A DNA stretch of 64,000 bases, taken from Adenanthera pavonina (taxonomy: Eukaryota > Streptophyta > Magnoliopsida > Fabales > Fabaceae). Positions 23,284 to 37,652 of this stretch are shown here, piece after piece. The position numbers were made by a program, and so were the translations under genes. Numbering within the stretch: the first letter of the stretch is position 1; each line of letters opens with the position of its first letter. A model generated the notes under the pieces. That model had not been told where the DNA came from. It ran no database searches and saw nothing but the letters and a program-made list of their open reading frames with translations. Location of the stretch: positions 21,007,001 to 21,071,000 of the forward strand of contig JAIVEN010000025.1 in NCBI GenBank assembly GCA_026686845.1. The letters run 5' to 3'.

Positions 23284-25650
23284 TCACAACAATTTAAGTT
23301 TAGTTGGATGAATCGAGCTCAATTCGACTCCGTCGTGACGTCATTTTTGCCAAAGGATCCAACATTATGAAAATGAATCGACAAGCGTCGAAATATAAAA
23401 CCTCACGAAATTTGTGATATGAAGTGACATAGTAAGTTTATTCTGCTTCATCACAGTAATTTGAGCCCAGTTTGATGAAATGAACACAATTGGATTCCGC
23501 CTTCACCTGATCTTGTTCGAAAGTTCTGGGTTTCTGAACATTCGGCGGGAAGTTCCAGGGGGAAAAATCCCGCAAAATTTGGAATTTTAAGCGAGTTAGA
23601 GAGTTTATCTAGCTCCCTCACAACAATTTAAGTTTAGTTGGATGAATCGAGCTCAATTCGACGCCGTCATGACATCATTTTTGCCAAAGGATCCAACATT
23701 ATGAAAATGAATCGAAAAGCGTCGAAATATAAAACCTCACGAAATTTGTGACATGAAGTGACATAGTTAGTTTATTCGGCTTCATCGCAAGAACTTGAGC
23801 CCAGTTTGATGAAATGAACACAATTGGATTCCGCCTTCACCTGATCTTGTTCGAAAGTTCTGTGTTTCTGAACATTCGGCGGGAAGTTCCAGGGAGAAAA
23901 ATCCCTCAAAATTTGGAATTTTAAGCGAGTTCGAGAGTTTATCCGGCTCACTCACAACAATTTAAGTTTAGTTGGATGAATCGAGCTCAATTCGACTCCG
24001 TCATGACGTCATTTTTGCCAAAGGATCCAACATTACGAAAATGAATCGAAAAGCGTCGAAATATAAAACCTCACGAAATTTGTGACATGAAGTGACATAA
24101 TAAGTTTATTCTGCTTCATCGCAGTAATTTGAGCCCAGTTTGATGAAATGAACACAATTGGATTCCGCCTTCACCTGATCTTGTTCGAAAGTTCTAGGTT
24201 TCTGAACATTCGGCGGGAAGTTCCAGGGAGAAAAATCTCAAAATTTGGAATTCTAAGCAAGTTAGAGAGTTTATTCGGCTCACCCACAACAATTTAAGTT
24301 TAGTTGGATGAATCGAGCTCAATTCGACTCCGTCGTGACGTCATTTTTGCCAAAGGATCCAACATTATGAAAATGAATCGAAAAGCGTCGAAATATAAAA
24401 CCTCACGAAATTTGTGACATGAAGTGACATAGTGAGTTTATTCGGCTTCATCGCAGTAATTTCAGCCCAGTTTGATGAAATGAACACAATTGGATTCCGC
24501 CTTCACCTGATCTTGTTCGAAAGTTCTGGGTTTCTGAACATTCGGCGGGAAGTTCCAGGAAGAAAAATCCCTGAAAATTTGGAATTTTAAGCGAGTTAGA
24601 GAGTTTATTCGGCTCACCCACAACAATTTAAGTTTAGTTGGATGAATCGAGCTCAATTCGACTCCGTCGTGACGTCATTTTTGCCAAAGGATCCAACATT
24701 ATGAAAATGAATCGAAAAGCGTCGAAATATAAAACCTCACGAAATTTGTGACATGAAGTGACATAGTGAGTTTGTTCGGCTTCATCGCAGTAATTTCAGC
24801 CCAGTTTGATGAAATGAACACAATTGGATTCCGCCTTCACCTGATCTTGTTCGAAAGTTCTAGGTTTCTGAACATTCGGCGGGAAGTTCCAGGGAGAAAA
24901 ATCTCAAAATTTGGAATTTTAAGCGAGTTCGAGAGTTTATCCGGCTCACCCACAACAATTTAAGTTTAGTTGGATGAATCGAGCTCAATTCGACTCCGTC
25001 GTGACGTCATTTTTGCCAAAGGATCCAACATTATGAAAATGAATCGAAAAGCGTCGAAATATAAAACCTCACGAAATTTGTGACATGAAGTGACATAGTG
25101 AGTTTGTTCGGCTTCATCGCAGTAATTTCAGCCCAGTTTGATGAAATGAACACAATTGGATTCCGCCTTCACCTGATCTTGTTCGAAAGTTCTAGGTTTC
25201 TGAACATTCGGCGGGAAGTTCCAGGGAGAAAAATCTCAAAATTTGGAATTTTAAGCGAGTTCGAGAGTTTATCCGGCTCACCCACAACAATTTAAGTTTA
25301 GTTGGATGAATCGAGCTCAATTCGACTCCGTCGTGACGTCATTTTTGCCAAAGGATCCAACATTATGAAAATGAATCGAAAAGCGTCGAAATATAAAACC
25401 TCACGAAATTTGTGACATGAAGTGACATAGTGAGTTTGTTCGGCTTCATCGCAGTAATTTCAGCCCAGTTTGATGAAATGAACACAATTGGATTCCGCCT
25501 TCACCTGATCTTGTTCGAAAGTTCTGGGTTTCTGAACATTCGGCGGGAAGTTCCAGGAAGAAAAATCCTCAAAATTTGGAATTTTAAGCGAGTTAGAGAG
25601 TTTATTCGGCTCACCCACAACAATTTAAGTTTAGTTGGATGAATCGAGCT
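19130..25650. repeat. Multi-monomer tandem duplication, copy 1 (~6.5 kb)
   Basis: This run of about 20 monomers is repeated at 25790-32310. The offset is 6,657 bp at the start (19639 to 26296), 6,989 bp in the middle (20969 to 27958, 22300 to 29289, 24462 to 31451) and 6,657 bp again at the end (25430 to 32087). Copy 1 has three consecutive monomers starting near 24766, 25098 and 25430 where copy 2 has two. Rare variants shared by both copies include GAATCGACAAGCG (23377 and 30366) and GTGATATGAAG. Confidence 0.85.
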
Positions 25651-25789
25651 CAATTCGACTCTGTCAAGACGTCATTTTTGCCAATGGATCCAACATTACG
25701 AAAATGAATCGTAAAGCGTCGAAATATAAAACCTCACGAAATTTGTGACATGAAGTGACATAATAAGTTTATTCTGCTTCATCGCAGCA

Positions 25790-28700
25790 ATTTGAGCCCA
25801 GTTTGATGAAATGAACACAATTGGATTCCGCCTTCACCTGATCTTGTTCGTAGGTTCTGGGTTTCTGAACATTCGACGGGAAGTTCCAGGGAGAAAAATC
25901 TCAAAATTTAGAATTTTAAGTGAGTTAGAGAGTTTATCCGGCTCCCTCACAACAATTCAAGTTTAGTTGGACGAATCGAGCTCAATTCGACTCTGTCAAG
26001 ACGTCATTTTTGCCAATGGATCCAACATTACGAAAATGAATCGTAAAGCGTCGAAATATAAAACCTCACGAAATTTGTGACATGAAGTGACATAATAAGT
26101 TTATTCTGCTTCATCGCAGTAATTTGAGCCCAGTTTGATGAAATGAACACAATTGGATTCCGCCTTCACCTGATCTTGTTTGAAAGTTCTGGGTTTCTGA
26201 ACATTCGGCGGGAAGTTCTAGGGAGAAAAATCTTCAAAATTTGGAATTTTGAGTGAGTTAGAGAGTTTATCTGGCTCACTCACAACAATTTAAGTTTAGT
26301 TTGATGAATCGAGCTCAATTCGACTCCGTCGTGACGTCATTTTTGCCAAAGGATCCAACATTATGAAAATGAATCGAAAAGCGTCGAAATATAAAACCTC
26401 ATGAAATTTGTGACATGAAGTGACATAGTGAGTTTGTTCGGCTTCATCGCAGCAATTTGAGCCCAGTTTGATGAAATGAACACAATTGCATTCTGCCTTC
26501 ACCTGATCTTGTTCGAAAGTTCTGGGTTTCTGAACATTCGGCGGGAAGTTCCAGGTAGAAAAATCCCTGAAAATTTGGAATTTTAAGCGAGTTAGAGAGT
26601 TTATCTGGCTCACTCACAACAATTTAAGTTTAGTTGGATGAATCGAGCTCAATTCGACTCTGTCAAGACGTCATTTTTGCCAATGGATCCAACATTACGA
26701 AAATGAATCGTAAAGCGTCGAAATATAAAACCTCACGAAATTTGTGACATGAAGTGACATAATAAGTTTATTCTGCTTCATCGCAGTAATTTGAGCCCAG
26801 TTTGATGAAATGAACACAATTGGATTCCGCCTTCACCTGATCTTGTTCGTAAGTTCTAGGTTTCTGAACATTCGGCGGGAAGTTCCAGGGAGAAAAATCT
26901 CAAAATTTGGAATTCTAAGCAAGTTAGAGAGTTTATTCGGCTCACCCACAACAATTTAAGTTTAGTTGGATGAATCGAGCTCAATTCGACTCCGTCGTGA
27001 CGTCATTTTTGCCAAAGGATCCAACATTATGAAAATGAATCGAAAAGCGTCGAAATATAAAACCTCACAAAATTTGTGACATGAAGTGACATAGTGAGTT
27101 TGTTCGGCTTCATCGCAGTAATTTGAGCCCAGTTTGATGAAATGAACACAATTGGATTCCGCCTTCACCTGATCTTGTTCGTAAGTTCTGGGTTTCTGAA
27201 CATTCGGCGGGAAGTTCCAGGGAGAAAAATATCAAAATTTGGAATTTTAAGCGAGTTAGAGAGTTTATCTGGCTCCCTCACAACAATTTAAGTTTAGTTG
27301 GATGAATCGAGCTCAATTCGACTCCGTCGTGACGTCATTTTTGCCAAAGGATCCAACATTATGAAAATGAATCGAAAAGCGTCGAAATATAAAACCTCAC
27401 GAAATTTGTGACATGAAGTGACATAGTGAGTTTGTTCGGCTTCATCGCAGTAATTTGAGCCCAGTTTGATGAAATGAACACAATTGGATTCCGCCTTCAC
27501 CTGATCTTGTTCGTAAGTTCTGGGTTTCTGAACATTCGGCGGGAAGTTCCAGGGAGAAAAATATCAAAATTTGGAATTTTAAGCGAGTTAGAGAGTTTAT
27601 CTGGCTCCCTCACAACAATTTAAGTTTAGTTGGATGAATCGAGCTCAATTCGACTCTGTCAAGACGTCATTTTTGCCAATGGATCCAACATTACGAAAAT
27701 GAATCGTAAAGCGTCGAAATATAAAACCTCACGAAATTTGTGACATGAAGTGACATAATAAGTTTATTCTGCTTCATCGCAGTAATTTGAGCCCAGTTTG
27801 ATGAAATGAACACAATTGGATTCCGCCTTCACCTGATCTTGTTCGTAAGTTCTGGGTTTCTGAACATTCGGCGGGAAGTTCTAGGGAGAAAAATCTCAAA
27901 ATTTGGAATTTTAAGCAAGTTAGAGAGTTTATCCGGCTCACTCACAACAATTTAAGTTTAGTTGGATGAATCGAGCTCAATTCGACTCCGTCGTGACGTC
28001 ATTTTTGCCAAAGGATCCAACATTATGAAAATGAATCGAAAAGCGTCGAAATATAAAACCTCACGAAATTTGTGACATGAAGTGACATAGTGAGTTTGTT
28101 CGGCTTCATCGCAGCAATTTGAGCCCAGTTTGATGAAATGAACACAATTGGATTCCGCCTTCACCTGATCTTGTTCGTAGGTTCTGGGTTTCTGAACATT
28201 CGACGGGAAGTTCCAGGGAGAAAAATCTCAAAATTTAGAATTTTAAGTGAGTTAGAGAGTTTATCCGGCTCCCTCACAACAATTCAAGTTTAGTTGGACG
28301 AATCGAGCTCAATTCGACTCTGTCAAGACGTCATTTTTGCCAATGGATCCAACATTACGAAAATGAATCGTAAAGCGTCGAAATATAAAACCTCACGAAA
28401 TTTGTGACATGAAGTGACATAATAAGTTTATTCTGCTTCATCGCAGTAATTTGAGCCCAGTTTGATGAAATGAACACAATTGGATTCCGCCTTCACCTGA
28501 TCTTGTTTGAAAGTTCTGGGTTTCTGAACATTCGGCGGGAAGTTCTAGGGAGAAAAATCTTCAAAATTTGGAATTTTGAGTGAGTTAGAGAGTTTATCTG
28601 GCTCACTCACAACAATTTAAGTTTAGTTTGATGAATCGAGCTCAATTCGACTCCGTCGTGACGTCATTTTTGCCAAAGGATCCAACATTATGAAAATGAA

Positions 28701-31700
28701 TCGAAAAGCGTCGAAATATAAAACCTCATGAAATTTGTGACATGAAGTGACATAGTGAGTTTGTTCGGCTTCATCGCAGCAATTTGAGCCCAGTTTGATG
28801 AAATGAACACAATTGCATTCCGCCTTCACCTGATCTTGTTCGAAAGTTCTGGGTTTCTGAACATTCGGCGGGAAGTTCCAGGTAGAAAAATCCCTGAAAA
28901 TTTGGAATTTTAAGCGAGTTAGAGAGTTTATCTGGCTCACTCACAACAATTTAAGTTTAGTTGGATGAATCGAGCTCAATTCGACTCTGTCAAGACGTCA
29001 TTTTTGCCAATGGATCCAACATTACGAAAATGAATCGTAAAGCGTCGAAATATAAAACCTCACGAGATTTGTGACATGAAGTGACATAATAAGTTCATTC
29101 TGCTTCATCGCAGTAATTTGAGCCCAGTTTGATGAAATGAACACAATTGGATTCCGCCTTCACCTGATCTTGTTTGTAAGTTTTAGGTTTCTGAACATTC
29201 GGCGGGAAGTTCCAGGGAGAAAAATCTCAAAATTTGGAATTCTAAGCAAGTTAGAGAGTTTATCCGGCTCACTCACAACAATTTAAGTTTAGTTTGATGA
29301 ATCGAGCTCAATTCGACTCCGTCGTGACGTCATTTTTGCCAAAGGATCCAACATTATGAAAATGAATCGAAAAGCGTCGAAATATAAAACCTCACGAAAT
29401 TTGTGACATGAAGTGACATAGTGAGTTTGTTCGGCTTCATCGCAGCAATTTGAGCCCAGTTTGATGAAATGAACACAATTGCATTCCGCCTTCACCTGAT
29501 CTTGTTCGAAAGTTCTGGGTTTCTGAACATTCGGCGGGAAGTTCCAGGGAGAAAAATCCCTGAAAATTTGGAATTTTAAGCGAGTTAGAGAGTTTATCTG
29601 GCTCACTCACAACAATTTAAGTTTAGTTGGATGAATCGAGCTCAATTCGACTCTGTCAAGACGTCATTTTTGCCAATGGATCCAACATTACGAAAATGAA
29701 TCGTAAAGCGTCGAAATATAAAACCTCACGAAATTTGTGACATGAAGTGACATAATAAGTTTATTCTGCTTCATCGCAGTAATTTGAGCCCAGTTTGATG
29801 AAATGAACACAATTGGATTCCGCCTTCACCTGATCTTGTTCGTAAGTTCTAGGTTTCTGAACATTCGGCGGGAAGTTCCAGGGAGAAAAATCTCAAAATT
29901 TGGAATTCTAAGCAAGTTAGAGAGTTTATTCGGCTCACCCACAACAATTTAAGTTTAGTTGGATGAATCGAGCTCAATTCGACTCCGTCGTGACGTCATT
30001 TTTGCCAAAGGATCCAACATTATGAAAATGAATCGAAAAGCGTCGAAATATAAAACCTCACGAAATTTGTGACATGAAGTGACATAGTGAGTTTGTTCGG
30101 CTTCATCGCAGTAATTTCAGCCCAGTTTGATGAAATGAACACAATTGGATTCCGCCTTCACCTGATCTTGTTCGAAAGTTCTGGGTTTCTGAACATTCGG
30201 CGGGAAGTTCCAGGAAGAAAAATCCCTGAAAATTTGGAATTTTAAGCGAGTTAGAGAGTTTATCCGGCTCACTCACAACAATTTAAGTTTAGTTGGATGA
30301 ATCGAGCTCAATTCGACTCCGTCGTGACGTCATTTTTGCCAAAGGATCCAACATTATGAAAATGAATCGACAAGCGTCGAAATATAAAACCTCACGAAAT
30401 TTGTGATATGAAGTGACATAGTAAGTTTATTCTGCTTCATCGCAGTAATTTGAGCCCAGTTTGATGAAATGAACACAATTGGATTCCGCCTTCACCTGAT
30501 CTTGTTCGAAAGTTCTGGGTTTCTGAACATTCGGCGGGAAGTTCCAGGGGGAAAAATCCCGCAAAATTTGGAATTTTAAGCGAGTTAGAGAGTTTATCTA
30601 GCTCCCTCACAACAATTTAAGTTTAGTTGGATGAATCGAGCTCAATTCGACGCCGTCATGACATCATTTTTGCCAAAGGATCCAACATTATGAAAATGAA
30701 TCGAAAAGCGTCGAAATATAAAACCTCACGAAATTTGTGACATGAAGTGACATAGTTAGTTTATTCGGCTTCATCGCAAGAACTTGAGCCCAGTTTGATG
30801 AAATGAACACAATTGGATTCCGCCTTCACCTGATCTTGTTCGAAAGTTCTGTGTTTCTGAACATTCGGCGGGAAGTTCCAGGGAGAAAAATCCCTCAAAA
30901 TTTGGAATTTTAAGCGAGTTCGAGAGTTTATCCGGCTCACTCACAACAATTTAAGTTTAGTTGGATGAATCGAGCTCAATTCGACTCCGTCATGACGTCA
31001 TTTTTGCCAAAGGATCCAACATTATGAAAATGAATCGAAAAGCGTCGAAATATAAAACCTCACGAAATTTGTGACATGAAGTGACATAATAAGTTTATTC
31101 TGCTTCATCGCAGTAATTTGAGCCCAGTTTGATGAAATGAACACAATTGGATTCCGCCTTCACCTGATCTTGTTCGAAAGTTCTAGGTTTCTGAACATTC
31201 GGCGGGAAGTTCCAGGGAGAAAAATCTCAAAATTTGGAATTCTAAGCAAGTTAGAGAGTTTATTCGGCTCACCCACAATAATTTAAGTTTAGTTGGATGA
31301 ATCGAGCTCAATTCGACTCCGTCGTGACGTCATTTTTGCCAAAGGATCCAACATTATGAAAATGAATCGAAAAGCGTCGAAATATAAAACCTCATGAAAT
31401 TTGTGACATGAAGTGACATAGTGAGTTTATTCGGCTTCATCGCAGTAATTTCAGCCCAGTTTGATGAAATGAACACAATTGGATTCCGCCTTCACCTGAT
31501 CTTGTTCGAAAGTTCTGGGTTTCTGAACATTCGGCGGGAAGTTCCAGGAAGAAAAATCCCTGAAAATTTGGAATTTTAAGCGAGTTAGAGAGTTTATTCG
31601 GCTCACCCACAACAATTTAAGTTTAGTTGGATGAATCGAGCTCAATTCGACTCCGTCGTGACGTCATTTTTGCCAAAGGATCCAACATTATGAAAATGAA

Positions 31701-32310
31701 TCGAAAAGCGTCGAAATATAAAACCTCACGAAATTTGTGACATGAAGTGACATAGTGAGTTTGTTCGGCTTCATCGCAGTAATTTCAGCCCAGTTTGATG
31801 AAATGAACACAATTGGATTCCGCCTTCACCTGATCTTGTTCGAAAGTTCTAGGTTTCTGAACATTCGGCGGGAAGTTCCAGGGAGAAAAATCTCAAAATT
31901 TGGAATTTTAAGCGAGTTCGAGAGTTTATCCGGCTCACCCACAACAATTTAAGTTTAGTTGGATGAATCGAGCTCAATTCGACTCCGTCGTGACGTCATT
32001 TTTGCCAAAGGATCCAACATTATGAAAATGAATCGAAAAGCGTCGAAATATAAAACCTCACGAAATTTGTGACATGAAGTGACATAGTGAGTTTGTTCGG
32101 CTTCATCGCAGTAATTTCAGCCCAGTTTGATGAAATGAACACAATTGGATTCCGCCTTCACCTGATCTTGTTCGAAAGTTCTGGGTTTCTGAACATTCGG
32201 CGGGAAGTTCCAGGAAGAAAAATCCTCAAAATTTGGAATTTTAAGCGAGTTAGAGAGTTTATTCGGCTCACCCACAACAATTTAAGTTTAGTTGGATGAA
32301 TCGAGCTCAA
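25790..32310. repeat. Multi-monomer tandem duplication, copy 2 (~6.5 kb)
   Basis: This is the partner of 19130-25650. It contains one extra monomer near 27294-27620 (a near copy of its neighbour at 26962) and lacks one monomer near 31755, so single-monomer gain and loss happened after the block duplication. The monomer at about 25650-25850 is a hybrid: its first half is type 1 (CATAATAAGTTTATT), then it switches to the type 2 GCAGCAATTTGAG half. This marks the likely crossover joint. Confidence 0.83.
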
Positions 32311-32639
32311 TTCGACTCCGTCGTGACGTCATTTTTGCCAAAGGATCCAACATTATGAAAATGAATCGAAAAGCGTCGAAATATAAAACCTCACGAAATT
32401 TGTGACATGAAGTGACATAGTGAGTTTATTCGGCTTCATCGCAGCAACTTGAGCCCAGTTTGATGAAATGAACACAATTGGATTCCGCCTTCACCTGATC
32501 TTGTTCGAAAGTTCTGGGTTTCTGAACATTCGGCGGGAAGTTCCAGGGGGAAAAATCCCGCAAAATTTGGAATTTTAAGCGAGTTAGAGAGTTTATCTAG
32601 CTCCCTCACAACAATTTAAGTTTAGTTGGATGAATCGAG

Positions 32640-35600
32640 CTCAATTCGACGCCGTCATGACATCATTTTTGCCAAAGGATCCAACATTATGAAAATGAAT
32701 CGAAAAGCGTCGAAATATAAAACCTCACGAAATTTGTGACATGAAGTGACATAGTTAGTTTATTCAGCTTCATCGCAAGAACTTGAGCCCAGTTTGATGA
32801 AATGAACACAATTGGATTCCGCCTTCACCTGATCTTGTTCGAAAGTTCTGTGTTTCTGAACATTCGGCGGGAAGTTCCAGGGAGAAAAATCCCTCAAAAT
32901 TTGGAATTTTAAGCGAGTTCGAGAGTTTATCCGGCTCACTCACAACAATTTAAGTTTAGTTGGATGAATCGAGCTCAATTCGACTCCGTCATGACGTCAT
33001 TTTTGCCAAAGGATCCAACATTACGAAAATGAATCGAAAAGCGTCGAAATATAAAACCTCACGAAATTTGTGACATGAAGTGACATAATAAGTTTATTCT
33101 GCTTCATCGCAGTAATTTGAGCCCAGTTTGATGAAATGAACACAATTGGATTCCGCCTTCACCTGATCTTGTTCGAAAGTTCTAGGTTTCTGAACATTCG
33201 GCGGGAAGTTCCAGGGAGAAAAATCTCAGAATTTGGAATTCTAAGCAAGTTAGAGAGTTTATTCGGCTCACCCACAACAATTTAAGTTTAGTTGGATGAA
33301 TCGAGCTCAATTCGACTCCGTCGTGACGTCATTTTTGCCAAAGGATCCAACATTATGAAAATGAATCGAAAAGCGTCGAAATATAAAACCTCACGAAATT
33401 TGTGACATGAAGTGACATAGTGAGTTTATTCGGCTTCATCGCAGTAATTTCAGCCCAGTTTGATGAAATGAACACAATTGGATTCCGCCTTCACCTGATC
33501 TTGTTCGAAAGTTCTGGGTTTCTGAACATTCGGCGGGAAGTTCCAGGAAGAAAAATCCCTGAAAATTTGGAATTTTAAGCGAGTTAGAGAGTTTATTCGG
33601 CTCACCCACAACAATTTAAGTTTAGTTGGATGAATCGAGCTCAATTCGACTCCGTCGTGACGTCATTTTTGCCAAAGGATCCAACATTATGAAAATGAAT
33701 CGAAAAGCGTCGAAATATAAAACCTCACGAAATTTGTGACATGAAGTGACATAGTGAGTTTGTTCGGCTTCATCACAGTAATTTCAGCCCAGTTTGATGA
33801 AATGAACACAATTGGATTCCGCCTTCACCTGATCTTGTTCGAAAGTTCTGGGTTTCTGAACATTCGGCGGGAAGTTCCAGGAAGAAAAATCCCTGAAAAT
33901 TTGGAATTTTAAGCGAGTTAGAGAGTTTATTCGGCTCACCCACAACAATTTAAGTTTAGTTGGATGAATCGAGCTCAATTCGACTCCGTCGTGACGTCAT
34001 TTTTGCCAAAGGATCCAACATTATGAAAATGAATCGAAAAGCGTCGAAATATAAAACCTCACGAAATTTGTGACATGAAGTGACATAGTGAGTTTATTCG
34101 GCTTCATCGCAGCAACTTGAGCCCAGTTTGATGAAATGAACACAATTGGATTCCGCCTTCACCTGATCTTGTTCGAAAGTTCTGGGTTTCTGAACATTCG
34201 GCGGGAAGTTCCAGGGGGAAAAATCCCGCAAAATTTGGAATTTTAAGCGAGTTAGAGAGTTTATCTAGCTCCCTCACAACAATTTAAGTTTAGTTGGATG
34301 AATCGAGCTCAATTCGACGCCGTCATGACATCATTTTTGCCAAAGGATCCAACATTATGAAAATGAATCGAAAAGCGTCGAAATATAAAACCTCACGAAA
34401 TTTGTGACATGAAGTGACATAGTTAGTTTATTCGGCTTCATCGCAAGAACTTGAGCCCAGTTTGATGAAATGAACACAATTGGATTCCGCCTTCACCTGA
34501 TCTTGTTCGAAAGTTCTGTGTTTCTGAACATTCGGCGGGAAGTTCCAGGGAGAAAAATCCCTCAAAATTTGGAATTTTAAGCGAGTTCGAGAGTTTATCC
34601 GGCTCACTCACAACAATTTAAGTTTAGTTGGATGAATCGAGCTCAATTCGACTCCGTCATGACGTCATTTTTGCCAAAGGATCCAACATTACGAAAATGA
34701 ATCGAAAAGCGTCGAAATATAAAACCTCACGAAATTTGTGACATGAAGTGACATAATAAGTTTATTCTGCTTCATCGCAGTAATTTGAGCCCAGTTTGAT
34801 GAAATGAACACAATTGGATTCCGCCTTCACCTGATCTTGTTCGAAAGTTCTAGGTTTCTGAACATTCGGCGGGAAGTTCCAGGGAGAAAAATCTCAGAAT
34901 TTGGAATTCTAAGCAAGTTAGAGAGTTTATTCGGCTCACCCACAACAATTTAAGTTTAGTTGGATGAATCGAGCTCAATTCGACTCCGTCGTGACGTCAT
35001 TTTTGCCAAAGGATCCAACATTATGAAAATGAATCGAAAAGCGTCGAAATATAAAACCTCACGAAATTTGTGACATGAAGTGACATAGTGAGTTTATTCG
35101 GCTTCATCGCAGTAATTTCAGCCCAGTTTGATGAAATGAACACAATTGGATTCCGCCTTCACCTGATCTTGTTCGAAAGTTCTGGGTTTCTGAACATTCG
35201 GCGGGAAGTTCCAGGAAGAAAAATCCCTGAAAATTTGGAATTTTAAGCGAGTTAGAGAGTTTATTCGGCTCACCCACAACAATTTAAGTTTAGTTGGATG
35301 AATCGAGCTCAATTCGACTCCGTCGTGACGTCATTTTTGCCAAAGGATCCAACATTATGAAAATGAATCGAAAAGCGTCGAAATATAAAACCTCACGAAA
35401 TTTGTGACATGAAGTGACATAGTGAGTTTGTTCGGCTTCATCGCAGTAATTTCAGCCCAGTTTGATGAAATGAACACAATTGGATTCCGCCTTCACCTGA
35501 TCTTGTTCGAAAGTTCTGGGTTTCTGAACATTCGGCGGGAAGTTCCAGGAAGAAAAATCCCTGAAAATTTGGAATTTTAAGCGAGTTAGAGAGTTTATTC

Positions 35601-37652
35601 GGCTCACCCACAACAATTTAAGTTTAGTTGGATGAATCGAGCTCAATTCGACTCCGTCGTGACGTCATTTTTGCCAAAGGATCCAACATTATGAAAATGA
35701 ATCGAAAAGCGTCGAAATATAAAACCTCACGAAATTTGTGACATGAAGTGACATAGTGAGTTTATTCGGCTTCATCGCAGCAACTTGAGCCCAGTTTGAT
35801 GAAATGAACACAATTGGATTCCGCCTTCACCTGATCTTGTTCGAAAGTTCTGGGTTTCTGAACATTCGGCGGGAAGTTCCAGGGGGAAAAATCCCGCAAA
35901 ATTTGGAATTTTAAGCGAGTTAGAGAGTTTATCTAGCTCCCTCACAACAATTTAAGTTTAGTTGGATGAATCGAGCTCAATTCGACGCCGTCATGACATC
36001 ATTTTTGCCAAAGGATCCAACATTATGAAAATGAATCGAAAAGCGTCGAAATATAAAACCTCACGAAATTTGTGACATGAAGTGACATAGTTAGTTTATT
36101 CGGCTTCATCGCAAGAACTTGAGCCCAGTTTGATGAAATGAACACAATTGGATTCCGCCTTCACCTGATCTTGTTCGAAAGTTCTGTGTTTCTGAACATT
36201 CGGCGGGAAGTTCCAGGGAGAAAAATCCCTCAAAATTTGGAATTTTAAGCGAGTTCGAGAGTTTATCCGGCTCACTCACAACAATTTAAGTTTAGTTGGA
36301 TGAATCGAGCTCAATTCGACTCCGTCATGACGTCATTTTTGCCAAAGGATCCAACATTACGAAAATGAATCGAAAAGCGTCGAAATATAAAACCTCACGA
36401 AATTTGTGACATGAAGTGACATAATAAGTTTATTCTGCTTCATCGCAGTAATTTGAGCCCAGTTTGATGAAATGAACACAATTGGATTCCGCCTTCACCT
36501 GATCTTGTTCGAAAGTTCTAGGTTTCTGAACATTCGGCGGGAAGTTCCAGGGAGAAAAATCTCAGAATTTGGAATTCTAAGCAAGTTAGAGAGTTTATTC
36601 GGCTCACCCACAACAATTTAAGTTTAGTTGGATGAATCGAGCTCAATTCGACTCCGTCGTGACGTCATTTTTGCCAAAGGATCCAACATTATGAAAATGA
36701 ATCGAAAAGCGTCGAAATATAAAACCTCACGAAATTTGTGACATGAAGTGACATAGTGAGTTTATTCGGCTTCATCGCAGTAATTTCAGCCCAGTTTGAT
36801 GAAATGAACACAATTGGATTCCGCCTTCACCTGATCTTGTTCGAAAGTTCTGGGTTTCTGAACATTCGGCGGGAAGTTCCAGGAAGAAAAATCCCTGAAA
36901 ATTTGGAATTTTAAGCGAGTTAGAGAGTTTATTCGGCTCACCCACAACAATTTAAGTTTAGTTGGATGAATCGAGCTCAATTCGACTCCGTCGTGACGTC
37001 ATTTTTGCCAAAGGATCCAACATTATGAAAATGAATCGAAAAGCGTCGAAATATAAAACCTCACGAAATTTGTGACATGAAGTGACATAGTGAGTTTGTT
37101 CGGCTTCATCGCAGTAATTTCAGCCCAGTTTGATGAAATGAACACAATTGGATTCCGCCTTCACCTGATCTTGTTCGAAAGTTCTGGGTTTCTGAACATT
37201 CGGCGGGAAGTTCCAGGAAGAAAAATCCCTGAAAATTTGGAATTTTAAGCGAGTTAGAGAGTTTATCCGGCTCACTCACAACAATTTAAGTTTAGTTGGA
37301 TGAATCGAGCTCAATTCGACTCCGTCGTGACGTCATTTTTGCCAAAGGATCCAACATTATGAAAATGAATCGACAAGCGTCGAAATATAAAACCTCACGA
37401 AATTTGTGATATGAAGTGACATAGTAAGTTTATTCTGCTTCATCGCAGTAATTTGAGCCCAGTTTGATGAAATGAACACAATTGGATTCCGCCTTCACCT
37501 GATCTTGTTCGAAAGTTCTGGGTTTCTGAACATTCGGCGGGAAGTTCCAGGGGGAAAAATCCCGCAAAATTTGGAATTTTAAGCGAGTTAGAGAGTTTAT
37601 CTAGCTCCCTCACAACAATTTAAGTTTAGTTGGATGAATCGAGCTCAATTCG
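32640..37652. repeat. 1,668-bp higher-order repeat (five monomers), three units
   Basis: The diagnostic GACGCCGTC of one monomer type occurs at 32648, 34316, 35984 and 37652, exactly 1,668 bp apart. A second marker, TCCGTCATGACG, occurs at 32985, 34653 and 36321 with the same step. The order of the five monomers is constant for the first units. Markers are the CATTACG monomer, the GCAGTAATTTCAG monomer with TTTATTCGG, the same with TTTGTTCGG, the GGGGGAAAAATCCCGC monomer, and the GCAAGAACTTGAG monomer. Confidence 0.87.

Noticed and set aside
19130..32310. Assembly duplication as the explanation of the ~6.66-kb repeat
   Set aside because: Not fully excluded, but the copies differ by two monomer indels and scattered bases (for example GAATTGTAAAG at 22040 against GAATCGTAAAG at 29030), which a simple assembly artefact would not produce.
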